Positions 62,097-64,000 of a stretch of 64,000 bases of DNA are shown here, piece after piece. This DNA comes from Gracilaria gracilis (taxonomy: Eukaryota; Rhodophyta; Florideophyceae; Gracilariales; Gracilariaceae). The position numbers and the translations under genes are program-made. How positions within the stretch are numbered: the stretch's first letter is position 1; each line of letters begins with the position of its first letter. Below the pieces are notes generated by a model that saw only the letters and a program-made list of their open reading frames with translations, searched no databases and had not been told where the DNA came from. Where the stretch lies: positions 1-64,000 of the forward strand of contig JARGSG010000218.1 in NCBI GenBank assembly GCA_030374805.1, written 5' to 3'.

Positions 62097-64000
62097 ATGA
62101 TGGCATCTGGTGGTCTGAATATTCGGTCTGGGCAGAATCACTCCGCAGGAACTCAATCCGCAGAACCCCCACGAGCTTCGCGATCTCAGATGTCCGTTCC
62201 TGACCAATTGGCTCAAGATGAACCGGTACCGCTACCATGAAGAGCATCCTCGGTTCCGGCAGTGCCAATAGCTGTTATCCAAGCGGAAGCTCCACCTGTC
62301 GTGGAAACGCCGTCAGCGGCGACACTACGTGGTAATAGCTCACCCGAGTGTAACTTCTTAGAGGCTTAGTTGCGTGTTACACAACTCACACAGAGTTCCA
62401 TCTTTGAACATGTTCAGTCTCTTCGAAGGAAGTTGGACGAAACCCTAGTTAGGGATGTTTTAAAAGACATTCGTTTTCTACGTAGTGACGTGAATTTTTT
62501 TTTGGAAAGTCTGGGTTCCCCAGCATCGTTGGTTGAAGCATACAGCTTCTTTATTCAGGAATGTCACCAGGAAATGTATCGTTTCCGTGCCCGGTTGACT
62601 ACTATGGAAGACATCATTCGTATGGATAACGCAGATGACGCGAGGATGGCAAGGGATCTAAGCATGTAACCCACCATTCACCGGTTCAGGAGCGCAGCAA
62701 GTCCAAGAAAAAATTTCGTTATGAATCAGATTCGTCGAGTTCCGAGTCTAGTGTTCACTCTGTGAAGTCTTGTTCTCACTCGTCTGACAGCGAGGATGAT
62801 GGTTGACGACACCGGAGACGGTCACGTGCTACCAAGTCGAGAACGACGCAGGCTACTTAAGGGGCTATTTGCACCCGTGGGAAGGGTAGGCGCCATCTTG
62901 GCTTGAAACAGTTGAAACCAACGAATTCCTTTTACAGGAAGCTGCTTTCCTATCGGTATTAACGATTGGACGATTCCTCGTCTGATCGCACCTCGCGAAG
63001 CACCGGAAAGGTGAAGGACTACATCAAGAGATTGAACGTCGTAATGCCGAAGAAATTCGAAGGCGAAGAACCAATCATGGTGTTAGACTTTCCTGCCCGC
63101 ATCGTACAGGAATCCGGTATTCTCGGGATGAGTGAAGCTCAAGTGCACCTCGCTTTACTGTACTTTTTACCCGGTCTGGCGGAGGATCAGTTTAATTCTG
63201 TTCGAGGTTCCTCGAGAGCCTCTGAAGGTGGAATCATTTGTTGGCCGGGAGCAGTACAGTACCTACTCAGGTCGTACAAAAGGGGTAATGCGATCTACAA
63301 CGCTATTCTCCCTCACCGAGATACCAATCAGAAGCCTGGGGAAACCGAAACGATCTATTCAATCCGTTTGAATAACCCATTTCACCGCTGTGGTAACGTG
63401 CACTCTACACAAGAGAGGTGCACGATGTTCGTGTGGATGGACTTGACCCCGCCATACGGGCTTTGGTTGCGCGACACCGCGAAGAAAAGTGACGAGTCAG
63501 TTACCTGGAATTAGTTTAGTATACCGAGGCTGAGGGAGAAACGCTTGGCGCGCAAAACGCACCGAGACACCGGTCTAGGACATTGCTGGCCGAAGGTTCA
63601 TCTCCGTCTTCATGCCTGTTACACGGGGACACCATCAAACAGGGAATGGACAACGTTCAATTTGTGGGAAGCAATCCGAAATCGTACGGAACGTCGGAGT
63701 TACCGTCAACTTCGGAGTATACCTCTGAAGGTGACCCGGCTTTGTATACAGAAGGATCTCGCGTGTCAGCCGGGCCACTTGCGTATTCATCCAATGGTTG
63801 CCGTTTTACCCGCCCTAGTTGATTAGGCACCGCCCCACAGCGTCGTAACGATGAAACGCGATACTCCGAGAAGTAGACATTGACCATCTGTCATTGTTGT
63901 TACCAACACGGTCACACATCACGTGTTTGTATGTTGCTCGTTCGAGAGATGTCAACAATTATCGTGCAATACGAGTCGCTGACGCCAGCTGAGAAAGCTC
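62097..64000 (+). pseudogene. gag relic of element 3
   Basis: Plus-strand pieces encode a coiled-coil-like N-terminal part (about 62370-62669, VQSLRRKLDETLVRDVL), a Ser/Asp-rich stretch, and a capsid-type part (62966-63514) whose FHRCGNVHSTQERCTMFV matches FHRCGNVYSAQERCIMFV of element 1. The zinc knuckle region is near 63870-63920. Fossil only. Confidence 0.75.

Larger units (their letters stand above)
61436..64000 (+). mobile_element. Ty3/gypsy LTR retrotransposon (element 3), 5' part, decayed
   Basis: An LTR ends at 61919 (GCACTACA), two bases before the primer-binding site TGGTCTACCGACC (61922-61934), which differs at one position from those of elements 1 and 2. The LTR start could not be fixed; pyrimidine-rich DNA at 61600-61790 is LTR-like. 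The gag relic follows and the element runs off the right edge. It is broken, with five or more breaks, and its gag is closer to element 1 than to element 2. Confidence 0.8.

Noticed and set aside
1-64000. CRISPR arrays, rRNA operons, bacterial operons, tRNA genes
   Set aside because: No regularly spaced repeats, ribosomal signatures or convincing cloverleaf were found; gene structure is eukaryotic. tRNA detection by eye is weak, so a tRNAscan-type search would be decisive.

Overview
The window looks like nuclear DNA from a compact, intron-poor eukaryotic alga, most probably a florideophyte red alga. The reasons are single-exon genes with TATA boxes 60-140 nt upstream of the ATG, nucleus-encoded one-helix LHC-like (HLIP/OHP-type) proteins with transit peptides, very short GT-AG introns (52-56 nt) in transposon genes, and gene islands set in nested Ty3/gypsy and Harbinger DNA. 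The species assignment is inference. No bacterial operon, CRISPR array, rRNA or tRNA gene was recognised.

Left part (1-13.1 kb): a decayed Ty3/gypsy element on the minus strand runs off the left edge and ends at 6679 inside a Tc1/mariner relic. That relic sits at a TA just upstream of a 2.9-kb tandem duplication. Each duplicated unit carries two convergent one-helix genes, so there are four genes (7674-7982, 9297-9683, 10597-10905, 12099-12485). The second unit preserves the uninterrupted version of the mariner target region.

Host island 1 (13-19.8 kb): a small two-finger zinc protein, a secreted beta-propeller protein of lactonase type, and a GNAT acetyltransferase with a probable plastid transit peptide.

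Nested transposons (19.84-34.88 kb): a Harbinger transposon (TIR 17 bp, TSD ATT) is split by a solo LTR (TSD CGAAT), which is split by a young chromodomain Ty3/gypsy element (LTRs 507 bp, TSD CGCCG). The young element carries a 3.9-kb extra region between pol and the 3' LTR with a set of antisense open frames of unknown function. This is the best candidate for something undescribed.

Host island 2 (35.7-54.8 kb): a large secreted beta-propeller protein (PF09826 type), a DUF6818/SANT-like protein probably derived from a transposon, a RAPTOR (TOR complex 1) locus that lacks its caspase-like core and most WD40 blades, decayed coding-like DNA, a Harbinger transposase with one frameshift, a three-finger zinc protein, a multipass membrane protein, a mariner-type MITE, and a secreted/membrane DUF2207-like protein with a poly-glycine tail.

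Right part (54.8-64 kb): AT-rich DNA holding a second Harbinger-type element with divergently transcribed transposase and partner genes and multiple inverted repeats, then the 5' end of a third, decayed Ty3/gypsy element that runs off the right edge. The recurring theme is a small set of host genes being reshaped by DNA transposons and LTR elements, with target-site duplications that give the insertion order.
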